A stretch of DNA of 64,000 nucleotides from contig WHVD01000075.1 of assembly GCA_015178975.1 (NCBI GenBank), positions 124,001 to 188,000 on the forward strand, written 5' to 3'. Made by a program: the position numbers and the translations under genes. Positions 11,006 through 20,955 of the stretch are shown here, piece after piece (within the stretch, counting starts at the first letter, position 1; each line of letters starts with the position of its first letter). The notes below the pieces were generated by a model, which searched no databases, had not been told where the DNA came from, and worked only from the letters and a program-made list of their open reading frames with translations. The stretch comes from Hysterangium stoloniferum. Taxonomy: Eukaryota > Basidiomycota > Agaricomycetes > Hysterangiales > Hysterangiaceae.

Positions 11006-11754
11006 AATCAGGTGTTCTATTTATTGTCCACATGTCCCCTATCTTACCCCACCTCGAGTCATTATCGTTCGAGCTAGTCTCATTTAGCCTTGCATACAGT
11101 GTCCGACAAAGTCTAAGTGTAGCATTCGAACCCACGGTCACCCTACCTAGATTTAGAGAGCTGATGTCGAGATTGGTACCGATAGTCCCTGCTTACTCGC
11201 TGGTCTATGAATACTTAGTGTAATTGTGTGTATAGAGACATGTCCTCAGAGGGATGGGGTGCTACATCCAGAGTTATCGTCATCATTATCAAGGTTTGGC
11301 AGTTAACTTGTATACCCTAACCCCTGTGATCCTGCTATACCAGCGGAACGAATTCGAAGGCTGAAGTCTCAGATATAAACGGCGGATTGCGACGACCTTA
11401 GTAAAAATACGTGGATCGGACATCTTAATTCACCTCACAAGGGGCACCCTGTTTTCACTGCAGTGGGAACGAACCATCAGCACGCGCGCGCCACTGAAAC
11501 TACTCAAGAGTTCAAAAATTGCGTCAAAATCTCGTTTATTGCGCTCAACGAACGCGCTTGCATATTTTTAGGTCGGTATAGACATGGATGAACGACAAAG
11601 TTTAGAAGCACGGTACAAGTCGCGTAACGTAGAAACCTATACTCAAGAGCTCAAAAATTGCGTCAAAAATCTCGTTTATTGCGTGCCCACAAACGCGCTT
11701 GTACACTTTCAAGTCAGGTATAGACACGGATGAACGACAAAGTTTAGGACATCG
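11006..11754. repeat. Spacer duplicated at 1290-1960, CpG-rich version
   Basis: Collinear with 1290-1960 but CpG-rich (for example GCACGCGCGCGCC here against GCATGCGCATGCC there). It also holds an internal direct repeat: the block CTCAAGAGTTCAAAAATTGC recurs at about 11,503 and 11,643. No gene seen. Confidence 0.65.
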
Positions 11755-12464
11755 TCACAAGGTGCGAACGTAGAAACCTGCAGAGCTCATTATGTCCGGG
11801 ACAGCGACACCGGGCAGCCGAACCTCGGCGCTCTCTGGGAGGGCCTCCCTCAGCACCCCGTCCCATTGCGCCCGGGTCAACGAGTCAACGTACACGAGGG
11901 ACTCGTGTGCCGTCAGTCTCATCATAAGGTACTGGGTCTTGTATAGCTCGCCTCCACCGACGACGAACCCCCCCTCCAGCTGAACGAGATGCGTCAACTG
12001 GAGGAGACAATTGGCGACTGTATCTACAAAGTGGCGCTATGGCACCAACGTTAATCATATTTATACACGAGCCCCGTGTCGTGAAGCAGACGTACATGTT
12101 CACGAGCGGGACACTGGTTGTACCAACGGCGGTAAGGAATACGAAGCTGCTGGATGTGGGGGACAGCCGCGACAAGGTGCGGAAGTAACCCCACATTCAT
12201 CTCAAGGGCAACCAACGCACGCAAGGAAGTCATCGCCCGGAGGGTGGGTAGGTCTGCCGCTGAGGGGTAACACTCAAAATACTCTATTTGCCTCGCAATG
12301 TGCAGGGGGAACCAGTCACCAAGAGACGAGCCAGGGATTCCGCAGGCAAGTGCTAGGGAGCGGATTCGGGATTCGGTCTGAGGGTGGATAAAACCCATGT
12401 AGTCGCCCCAAATGTGGATTTGCAATCGTTCGATCGTCGGATGGTTGCGGAGGAAGGTCGCAAA

Positions 12465-12548
12465 GTGGTTCTCAGTGCTTGCGTCGTGGTTGTCGGTGCT
12501 TGCGAGGTGGTTCTCGATGCTTGCGAGGTAGTTCTCGGTGCTTGGGGC
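12465..12548 (-). repeat. 21-bp x4 coding repeat in F-box pseudogene
   Basis: Four 21-bp units, GTGGTTCTCAGTGCTTGCGT-like on the plus strand, encode four 7-aa repeats (xASTENH). The intact paralogues have only one such unit (DASEESP-FATFL), so this is a lineage-specific in-frame expansion. Confidence 0.8.
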
Positions 12549-12783
12549 GTAGTCCCCCTCTGAATCATTATCTGCGAAGCCCGGGAATACGTCAATATCC
12601 CCTTTGAGTGATAACTCAACCAAGGACGGCCAGCGTGCACGTTGGCAGATACCATGAAAATCAAAGCAGGAGTTCGCTTGTGAACCAAATACGAGCTGTA
12701 GATGTTTCAATGTTGTGAATTGCATTATCCAATCTTGAATGAGACTATTCGATTCATCGTGGTGCCAAGGGACATCATCAAAG

Positions 12784-13034
12784 TGTTAAAGGCATAGAAA
12801 AGAATTGACCCAGCCTGGGATTGAACCAAGGACCTCCTGGCTTTATATGCAGGTGCTCTTAACCACTGAGCTACTGGACCTATAGTCTAGTATTATATGA
12901 TGGATTATATATACATATATATAAGGACTTATGATGCCAACTTGTGCTCTTATAACAGTTTATATAACTGATGGCAATCCTGGGTCTTATAACAGTCTGT
13001 CACATATAGATATTGTATTTTCCCATTTCTAACA
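12784..13034. mobile_element. 251-bp solo LTR carrying a tRNA-like unit
   Basis: The ends TGTTA and TAACA and the 5-bp duplication CAAAG (12,779-12,783 and 13,035-13,039) identify an LTR-type insertion in exon 2 of the F-box pseudogene. The two paralogues lack it. A cloverleaf-compatible tRNA-like sequence occupies 12,806-12,880. No second copy of this LTR was seen in the window. Alternatively it is a very small LTR element of the TRIM class reduced to one LTR. Confidence 0.8.
12806..12880 (-). tRNA. tRNA-like sequence inside an LTR (probable pseudo-tRNA)
   Basis: The minus strand folds as a tRNA: a 7-bp acceptor stem (GGTCCAG with CTGGGTC, two G-T pairs), a D arm GCTC...GAGC, and a T arm CTTGG-TTCAATC-CCAGG. 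The A box (TAGCTCAGTGG) and B box (GGTTCAATCCC) match the Pol III consensus. The anticodon arm has one extra base, and the 7-nt loop ATATAAA would give an ATA anticodon, which is not a normal fungal tRNA. No CCA is encoded. It lies wholly within a solo LTR, so a decoding role is doubtful; Pol III transcription is plausible. Confidence 0.6.
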
Positions 13035-13834
13035 CAAAGACGATCAAACAAAATGTCGTAATGTGGGGAAGATTTCCTAACTCATTATGTGAAAGTGTCA
13101 TTCACAACAGACAAGTTGAACGGATTACTCGAGGCTTACTGGGGAAATAGGTTTGTCACAGACGGCCTAAAATAATGCAAGGAGGTCTGCAAAATGCCAA
13201 GATAGAATTCATGCATATCGGTTCACGTTCCCAGGGTTAATAAGAGAGATTCGACGGCACTTGTAATGAGTAGGTTGTCGCTCCATCGGAAACGGCGGAG
13301 ATGTGCCATATGCATCACGGCTGTAGCGAGCGCCAAGACACTATTCTCGTAGTCATTTTGATTAGTGGGTGGCTCAAATTTTTTTGGCAAGAAAGAGGGT
13401 AAAATAGCATCCAAGGGTGTCATAGCTTTACAGCGCGCGAGGTCGTCACACTCTGGCGTTGCTCTACAGTAGCCCAAGTGCTCCGGAACGAGCTCGTCAA
13501 TTAATTCGAGCGTCCACATTCGCGCCGTGAGATAAGGCTTAGAAGCGAGCCACTGCCATACATTGATTCGGCGGGGGTCGCACCGAATATGGATGACGTT
13601 GAGAATGGATGGGATGATCATGTTGCGGAAGAATTTGGATACCAGCGCCAAACCCAGGAGATCGCGACACTCCTCGATGTGAGAGACGATGATGTCTACG
13701 ACTTCTCGGGGGCGAGTGAAGAGCGGTTGCTTGCATGTGGGAACTGCGGGTTCTGTGGATGGATTTGTTGCAGACATGGGGAGAGAATAACACCCTGCTA
13801 GCACGGATTCCTGGCAAGCGGCAAGCGCCCACAC

Positions 13835-14012
13835 TATGTATATATCGGCTCCGAGATCCCGTATTTTTTATAGCGGCAGCCAGAGTGTACTAGTGGACAA
13901 GACACCTACACCTTGGAATGAGGATTCATTGATGCTGTTAGGCTTATTCCTTATGAGGCGGAGAATACTGAACAATCCTGAGTTTGATGCATGCCACTAC
14001 ACATCTGATGAA
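13835..14012. other. F-box pseudogene upstream region
   Basis: Upstream DNA of the F-box pseudogene, up to the TTTAC target site of Copia-1. It contains a match to the CTCCGAGATCCCGT block found upstream of the intact F-box genes. No gene seen. Confidence 0.4.
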
Positions 14013-14017
14013 TTTAC

Positions 14018-14322
14018 TGTTAGAGTATGATATTACAGCTTTCACATAGTCTATGATATTCCTTATATTTTTCTGATATTTGTAGTATTTTTCCCAGCAC
14101 TGTAGGTGCAGTATTGAGTGAGTTACCCAGTAAGGTAACTGATGTGTAGGTGCTTAGGTAAGCACCCTGTAGCATACTCCACTGTGGGTGTGGGAAAGTC
14201 TCCTTAGTGTTTACTTTCCTCACACTCACAGGTATGTAGTTATTTCACAGTTGAATATATTTAGTATTTACTTTCCTCACACTCACAGGGTGTTTGTCAA
14301 GAGTTATTCAACTGCTTCAACA
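14018..14322 (+). repeat. Copia-1 5' LTR
   Basis: 305 bp from TGTTAGAGTATGATATTAC to CTGCTTCAACA. It pairs with 23,945-24,249. Contains repeated TTTACTTTCCTCACACTCAC blocks (about 14,210 and 14,268). Confidence 0.95.
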
Positions 14323-14340
14323 GGTTATGGGCCCCGGCTT
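14323..14340 (+). promoter_or_regulatory. Copia-1 primer-binding site
   Basis: GGTTATGGGCCCC directly follows the 5' LTR. It resembles the internal initiator-Met tRNA (anticodon stem-loop) primer site known from Drosophila copia and fungal Copia elements. The same site occurs on the minus strand beside another LTR at 35,467-35,483. Confidence 0.8.
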
Positions 14341-14782
14341 CTAAACCGGTACATCCAGTTGTCATCTGTGCAATCCATCACTTTGCACATCTTTTCTGAG
14401 AATTTCTACTTGTCCAAAACACTCTACATTGCATTTAGATTTTATTTTGGTTATATCTCCTTGGATTTTGGCCTGATTTGGTTGCTTTTTGGACTCACAT
14501 CTCACACCTGTGATTGTGTGCATTTTTTCACCCATTTAGGTGCCCATGTCCATAAAAGGAAATATATTCCCATGCTCCAAATCACTTGTCATTGCTCAAT
14601 TTCACTTTTTTGGGCAACTTCATTTTTATTACCCTTGTGACTCACTCTGTCACACCCTGTCACCTCTCTCCCTCCAGTCACACTCTTCCCTCACACCTCA
14701 AGCACTTCACAGTATCATCTGGGTCTGTGCCACATCATTTTACTTTTTAACACGGTCTTTTAGATACATTGAACTTAAACTG

Positions 14783-15111
14783 TGTCAGGGATCGAGGAAC
14801 TCGGACTAAGGTATAGGACAGAAAACCTAGTCGATATCAAGCTAGCGAATATACATGAGCTAGCTACTCCTATATACACCTCTAAGGCGTCTAGGGAACA
14901 CTGAAATAGCCACAACTATCGTAAGTGCCGGAGCCCGAGCTACGGAGATGAAGTCAAGTGACCATCCGGTAGTCGGAAGATATCTAAGCTATCGAACTCT
15001 AAATAACTAATCGGGAGACGGGGACCATGACTAAGGGATGCGCGCTAACTAGGTGCTCGTGACTAGCATAGATTAAGCAGGGTTTGGAAACGTAGCCAGT
15101 GTACCCTTACA
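14783..15111. mobile_element. 329-bp CpG-rich solo LTR in Copia-1 leader
   Basis: Starts TGTCAGGGATCGAGG and ends GTACCCTTACA, flanked by AACTG (14,778-14,782 and 15,112-15,116). It is much richer in CpG than the surrounding Copia DNA, so it probably inserted later. No other copy is seen in the window. Confidence 0.85.
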
Positions 15112-17879
15112 AACTGTTGGCATTGTGCTCTTCAGTGGGCCTTTGTTTTTACCTTCCTTGCAATATCACGGTAACCCTGTTGAGCAAGGCAGTGTTATAA
15201 CTGCTTGTCCAATTACTTAGTTCTTTTAAGTTAAATTCTTGGTGGATATTGACGTGTCATGGCATCCAGTGATACTTACAAATGTAGTGTTATATTAGGA
15301 GAAAATAATTATGAGGATTGGAGACATGACATAATTGGTCTTTTGCGTATGGAGAACTGTCTCTCTATTGCCACTGGCAAAGAAAAACAACCTAGTGATA
15401 CTAGTTTACTGTTTGTCTAGTTGGAACGCTCCAATAAAGCAGCTGGTATCATATGGTGCTCTCTTGGACCTACACAGCACATCCATGTTGACATTGATGA
15501 CTGTCCTGATGATATGTGGTCTAAAATTGAAAAGGCACATAATAAACAACTCCCTGCAGTTCGTTTTAGTGCCTACAATGATCTCTTTAATATTCAGAAG
15601 GAACCTGATGAATCTCTGACTTCATTAATGAGTCGTGTTGACAAGGTTTGTGCATGTGTCCAGAACTTGCATCCAAAGGGGTACATTCTTGCCATGCTGG
15701 ATGATGAGCTTGTTGCTCTCACTTTACTTCGTTCTCTGCCTGAATCTGACTCTGTGTGGACTTCATCTTTAATGATGAATACTGCTATCACATTCTCTGA
15801 TGTCAAAACTCACTTTGCATCACAAGAGAGTCTGCAGTCTGCCAGAAGTTTAGAGATGGTGAACAAGATTGTATCAAAGATTTCCAACACTTCTGGTAAA
15901 GTTTCTTGCACATTCTGCAATGGTTCCAGTTACACCCAAGACAATTGTTACAAGTATGCAAATGCACAGAAACAAGCGAATACCAGAGTTGAGCAGAAGA
16001 AAAAGGAGTATAAAGAAAGAAAGGCTGCTAAGGCTGACAAAGCTAATGCGTCTGACAAGGTATCAGAGGAGAAGAAACCAGAGAGTGCTAGAAATGCAAG
16101 TGTTTCTATCCCTGACTCTACTGATCCATCTTGTGCTCTCCTTGTCAATGCTAGTTCTGACTGGACTGCTGACACAAATACTTCTTCACACATGACTCCC
16201 CATCATCATTGGTTTTCAAGTTATACACCGTTTCAAACACCTATCCAAGTTGCAAATGGACAAATAGTTATGTCTGCAGGGATAGGAGCAGTGTGGTTTA
16301 AGCCTAAAGGGAATGGAAATGTAATAATAGAGTTTGAGAGGGTTCTCCATGTTCCCCATCTCACAAGTAACCTCCTCTCCATCTTGTATTTGACAAAGAA
16401 AAAGAACTTCTGGTCTCTATCTTTCATTCCACCATATCTTTCTATTTGAGAAAGATCTTGCATTTCACTGCCACAGTCAATGAACATAACCAGGCCTATT
16501 TGGATGGAATGATGGTACCTATGACGGATTATGTGGGTCTTGTTACAACCTGTCCCTTGGACTCCACACTTTGGCATCATCACTTTAATCATCTCAATCA
16601 TGCCGATATCCAGAAGCTCCTCAAAAGTGATTTGGTTGGTGGGATAAAGATTGACTCTCACATGTCTCCTGATCCTATTTGTGAACCTTGTTTGGCTGGA
16701 AAACAGAACAGAGTAATTAATAAAATGGCAATAATATGCTATACTAAACCACTTGCACTCATTCACAGTGATGTTCATGGTCCCTTGTCTACACAAACTG
16801 TGGAAGGGTTTCACTACTGGATCACTTTGATTGATGATGCCTCATGCTATGCTTCAATTGCATTACTCAAAAATAAGAGTGATGCCTTTCAGGCATTTAA
16901 GCAATATAAGGCTAAAGTGGAGAACTTGCTTGGTCAGAAGATCAAGATATTCAGAGATGACAAGGGTGGAGAATATATGTCTAAGGAGTTTGATACCTTC
17001 CTTTCTACTGCTGGCATCAGCTGGCAGCATACTGTGCAGAATGAACCACATCAGAATGGGGTTGCTGAACGCTTCAACAGAACATTGGAAAAAGGGGCTA
17101 CTTCAATTATGGCTGAATCCCACCTCCCTCCCTCATTCTGGGGACATGCTGTCATTGCCATTATTAATGTGCACAACTGCTCACCTACCACTGCTCTTAC
17201 ACTGGAGGCATCCCAAGATTTTTGGAGTTGCAAAACCTTCAGAAAATCTTGCTATTTGGCCAAATTTGCTAAACATTCTTTGAACTGGAAAAACTGTTCG
17301 GAAATCTTGAGTTTAGTAGGTTTTTCTCAGGACAAAAATTGTATCTGAAAACCCTAAAAATGTTGATCAGGAAATTCTAAGGAAACATTGTTGGAAATAG
17401 CCTATTTTCTGTGGATTTTCTAAATAGGAAAATTCTTAAAAAACCCTGGGTTTTGTTAGGGTTTTTCCACCCAACAGAATTCTATGAAAACTGTAATAAT
17501 TTGCCTAGAGAAATCAATTGAAAACCACATATTTCTACTCAATTTTTCTGCTCAGGGAATTGGGGGAAAACTGTAATTTTTTGCCAGGAAAATCTTGTGC
17601 CAAGACAATGTTTTGTTAATGTTTTGTCAAGGGGAAAACCATAATGAAATTGACAATTTAATTATATGGGAAATCATTGAATAATTATAGATTTCAATAA
17701 GATTTTCCTTGGCCACAAACACTATGGAAATTCAAAAAATGTGTTGGTGAAATCTTGAAGAAATTAACATTTTCACATGAGTTTCTTAAAGGTTTTTCAA
17801 GATGAGAAACCTTGAACTGATTTTTCCTGATTGAGCATGATTCACAATTGTTTGGAATGGTACAGTGGGATTCACAAAT

Positions 17880-19357
17880 ATTTAAGAGGATTGTTTTAGA
17901 TTCAGGTAGATTCTTTTAGATTCAGATAGATTCTTTTAGATTCAGATAGATTCTTTGAGATTCAGGTAGATTCTTTTAGATTCAGATAGATTCTTTTAGA
18001 TTCAGATAGATTCTTTTAGATTCAGATAGATTCTTTGAGATTCAGATAGATTCAGATAGATTCTTTTAGATTCAGATAGATTCTGTTAGATTCAGATAGA
18101 TTCTTTTAGATTCACATAGATTCTTTTAGATTCTTTTAGATTCTTTTAGATTCAGATAGATTCTTTTAGATTCACATAGATTCAGATAGATTCTTTTAGA
18201 TTCACATAGATTCTTTTAGATTCAGGTAGATTCTTTTAGATTCAGGTAGATTCTTTTAGATTCAGATAGATTCTGTTAGATTCTTTGAGATTCACATAGA
18301 TTCAGATAGATTCTTTTAGATTCTTTTAGATTCTTTTAGATTCTTTTAGATTCTTTTAGATTCAGATAGATTCAGATAGATTCAGATAGATTCTTTTGGA
18401 TTCTTTTAGATTCACATAGAGTATTTTAGATTCAGGTAGATTCTTGTAGATTCAGATAGATTCTTTTAGATTCAGATAGATTCTTTTAGATTCATATAGA
18501 TTCAGATAGATTATTTTAGATTCAGGTAGATTCTTGTAGATTCAGATAGATTCTTTTAGATTCAGATAGATTCTCTTAGATTCACATAGATTCAGATAGA
18601 TTCTTTTAGATTCACATAGATTATTTTAGATTCAGGTAGATTCTTGTAGATTCAGATAGATTCTTTTAGATTCAGATAGATTCTCTTAGATTCACATAGA
18701 TTCAGATAGATTCTTTTAGATTCACATAGAGTATTTTAGATTCAGGTAGATTCTTGTAGATTCAGATAGATTCTTTTAGATTCAGATAGATTCTTTTAGA
18801 TTCAGATAGATTCAGATAGATTCTTTTAGATTCACATAGATTCAGATAGATTATTTTAGATTCAGGTATATTCTTGTAGATTCAGGTATATTCTTGTAGA
18901 TTCAGATAGATTCTTTTAGATTCACATAGATTATTTTAGATTCAGGTAGATTCTTGTAGATTCACATAGATTCAGATAAATTCTTTTCGATTCAGATAGA
19001 TTCTTTTAGATTCACATAGATTCTTTTAGATTCAGGTAGATTCTTTTAGATTCACATAGATTCAGATAGATTCAGATAGATTCAGATAGATTCAGATAGA
19101 TTCAGATAGATTCAGATAGATTCAGATAGATTCAGATAGATTCAGATAGATTCAGATAGATTCAGATAGATTCAGATAGATTCAGATAGATTCAGATAGA
19201 TTCAGATAGATTCAGATAGATTCAGATAGATTCAGATAGATTCAGATAGATTCTTTTAGATTCACATAGATTCAGATAGATTCTTTCAGATTCACATAGA
19301 TTATTTTAGATTCAGGTAGATTCTTGTAGATTCAGATATATTCAGATAGATTCAGAT
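17880..19357 (+). repeat. 10-bp tandem array (ATTCAGATAG / ATTCTTTTAG)
   Basis: About 147 ten-base units, mixing TTCAGATAGA with TTCTTTTAGA, TTCACATAGA and TTCAGGTAGA variants. The stretch 19,060-19,250 is homogeneous. It continues at 20,194-20,550 after the solo LTR. The 10-bp phase of T runs and A runs is close to the DNA helical repeat. Confidence 0.97.
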
Positions 19358-20193
19358 TGTTACGACCAGAGAATCCTGCCGGACTCCAGGTACTAACCTG
19401 TACACCACCATGCCCTACACGCACCAAATGTCTGTTTATAGGATTTCCCGCCCAGACTCCATACATCAAGACTTGTTACATTCGACCTCATTATGACACA
19501 TATCAGTCACCAGACTTCCCCCACACTCTGTCTCTGTCTATGTCCGTCTTTGTCCCACGCATCAGTCACCGGACCCCGCTCAGAATCCCGTCACCACTCT
19601 AATTGAGCCCCGTTCCCATTTTAGTCAAATGACCTGTCACGATTTGGACTCCGCTCCCACTCCGTTTCCCGTTATGGGTTATGCTTTGTCAAGATTCGGA
19701 CTCCACTCTGTTCCGTCCCATTCCTAACACCAAACTTGGTGTTTATTATTCCCATTTTATGTTTTGCTCGCTTTGTTTCATTATTACTGGATTCGGTATG
19801 ACATTTACTCCACGGTATGTTATTCACTCCATGGTCTATATAAACTGGCAGATGTTGTACATACAATCCAGTCAGAAAATTAGCTTAGATTCCTCCCAGT
19901 AATCTAATCCATTTTCCACTCTAAACCCTTGCTTGATTCACATCGCTCTCACTAGTCGGAGCCCACGGGCTCCGGCGCATCTACCTCTCTCAACCATCTC
20001 AACTCACGACCCACGATCTCTGACCTCTGACCTACAACCCACGAACCCTGCCCGGACTCCCCGGGATTCCCATCCACCTGTTTGAAATTGGACAACACGA
20101 TCTGGCGAGGGCGCAGCCTATAAGCTGAAGCCAAGTCCTACCGGATATCCCGCAGGTTTCTCCAGAGACCCACCCTGTGTGTGTATCCTAACA
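19358..20193 (+). mobile_element. Solo LTR-A in the tandem array
   Basis: 836 bp from TGTTACGACC to TATCCTAACA, flanked by CAGAT (19,353-19,357 and 20,194-20,198). The TATA box TATATAAA at 19,837-19,844 fixes the sense strand. The U5 island lies at 20,105-20,137. Other copies are at 26,329-27,168, 32,694-33,564 and 41,219-43,661. Confidence 0.95.
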
Positions 20194-20955
20194 CAGATAG
20201 ATTCTGTTAGATTCAGATAGGTTCTTTTAGATTCAGATAGATTCTTTTAGATTCACATAGATTCTTTTAGATTCAGATAGATTCTTTTAGACTCAGATAG
20301 ATTCTTTTAGATTCAGATAGATTCTTTTAGATTCACATACATTCTTTTAGATTCCAATAGATTCAGATAGATTTAGATAGATTCTTTTAGATTCAGATAG
20401 ATTCACACAGATCCTTTTAGATTCACATAGATTCAGATAGATTCTTTGAGATTCAGATAGATTCACATAGATTCAGATACATAGATTCTCTTAGATTCAC
20501 ATAGACTCTTTTAGATTCACATAGACTCTTTTAGATTCACATAGATTCTTTTATGGTTTAGGGTGAATCTAAAAGAATCTATGTGAATCTAAGTGAATCT
20601 AAAAGAATCTATCTGAATCTCTCTGAATCTATGTGAATCTATGTGAATCTCTCTGAATCTATGTGAATCTTTGTGAATCTATGTGAATCTATGTGAATCT
20701 ATGTGAATCTATGTGAATCTATGTGAATCTATGTGAATCTATGTGAATCTATGTGAATCTATGTTAATCTATCTGAATCTATCTGAATCTATCTGAATCT
20801 ATCTGAATCTATGTGAATCTAAAAGAGTCTATGTGAATCCAAGAGAATCTATCTGAATCCAAAAGAATCTATCTGAATCTATCTGAATCTAAAAGAATCT
20901 ATCTGAATCTAAAAGAATCTACCTGAGTCTAAAAGAATCTACCTGAATCTAAAAC
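20194..20955. repeat. 10-bp tandem array, second half with inversion
   Basis: 20,194-20,550 continues the plus-orientation units. From about 20,565 the units are inverted (AATCTATCTG, AATCTATGTG, AATCTAAAAG). The switch is at TTTATGGTTTAGGG. This is the centre of the foldback. Confidence 0.95.

Larger units (their letters stand above)
11755..13834 (-). pseudogene. F-box paralogue, disrupted
   Basis: The likely start is the MSATNPSTEP methionine near 13,777, aligned with the intact copies; an upstream ATG is at 13,834. The F-box is present (LFTRPREVVDIIVSHIEE then LALVSKFFRN). The exon 1 frame ends at 13,223, and the part before intron 1 is damaged. Exon 2 is split by a 251-bp solo LTR at 12,784-13,034. 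Exon 2 continues 12,725-about 12,100, and exon 3 is about 11,997-11,755. Splicing at a phase-1 donor (GTGAAC, as in the intact copies) would restore the conserved H-x-x-V-x-x-C-L-L motif. A 21-bp repeat (12,465-12,548) adds extra 7-aa units such as ASTENH. Diverged from the two duplicates, probably not functional. Confidence 0.8.

Noticed and set aside
12806-12880. Functional tRNA gene
   Set aside because: One extra base in the anticodon arm, an unusual ATA anticodon, and location inside a solo LTR argue against decoding. Kept as tRNA-like.
19357-19602. 81-codon frame beginning at the tandem array edge
   Set aside because: It lies within the U3 region of solo LTR-A and is not kept open in the other LTR-A copies.
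17880-20955. CRISPR-like array of short repeats
   Set aside because: Units are 10 bp, contiguous, without unique spacers, and in a eukaryotic transposon. It is a minisatellite.
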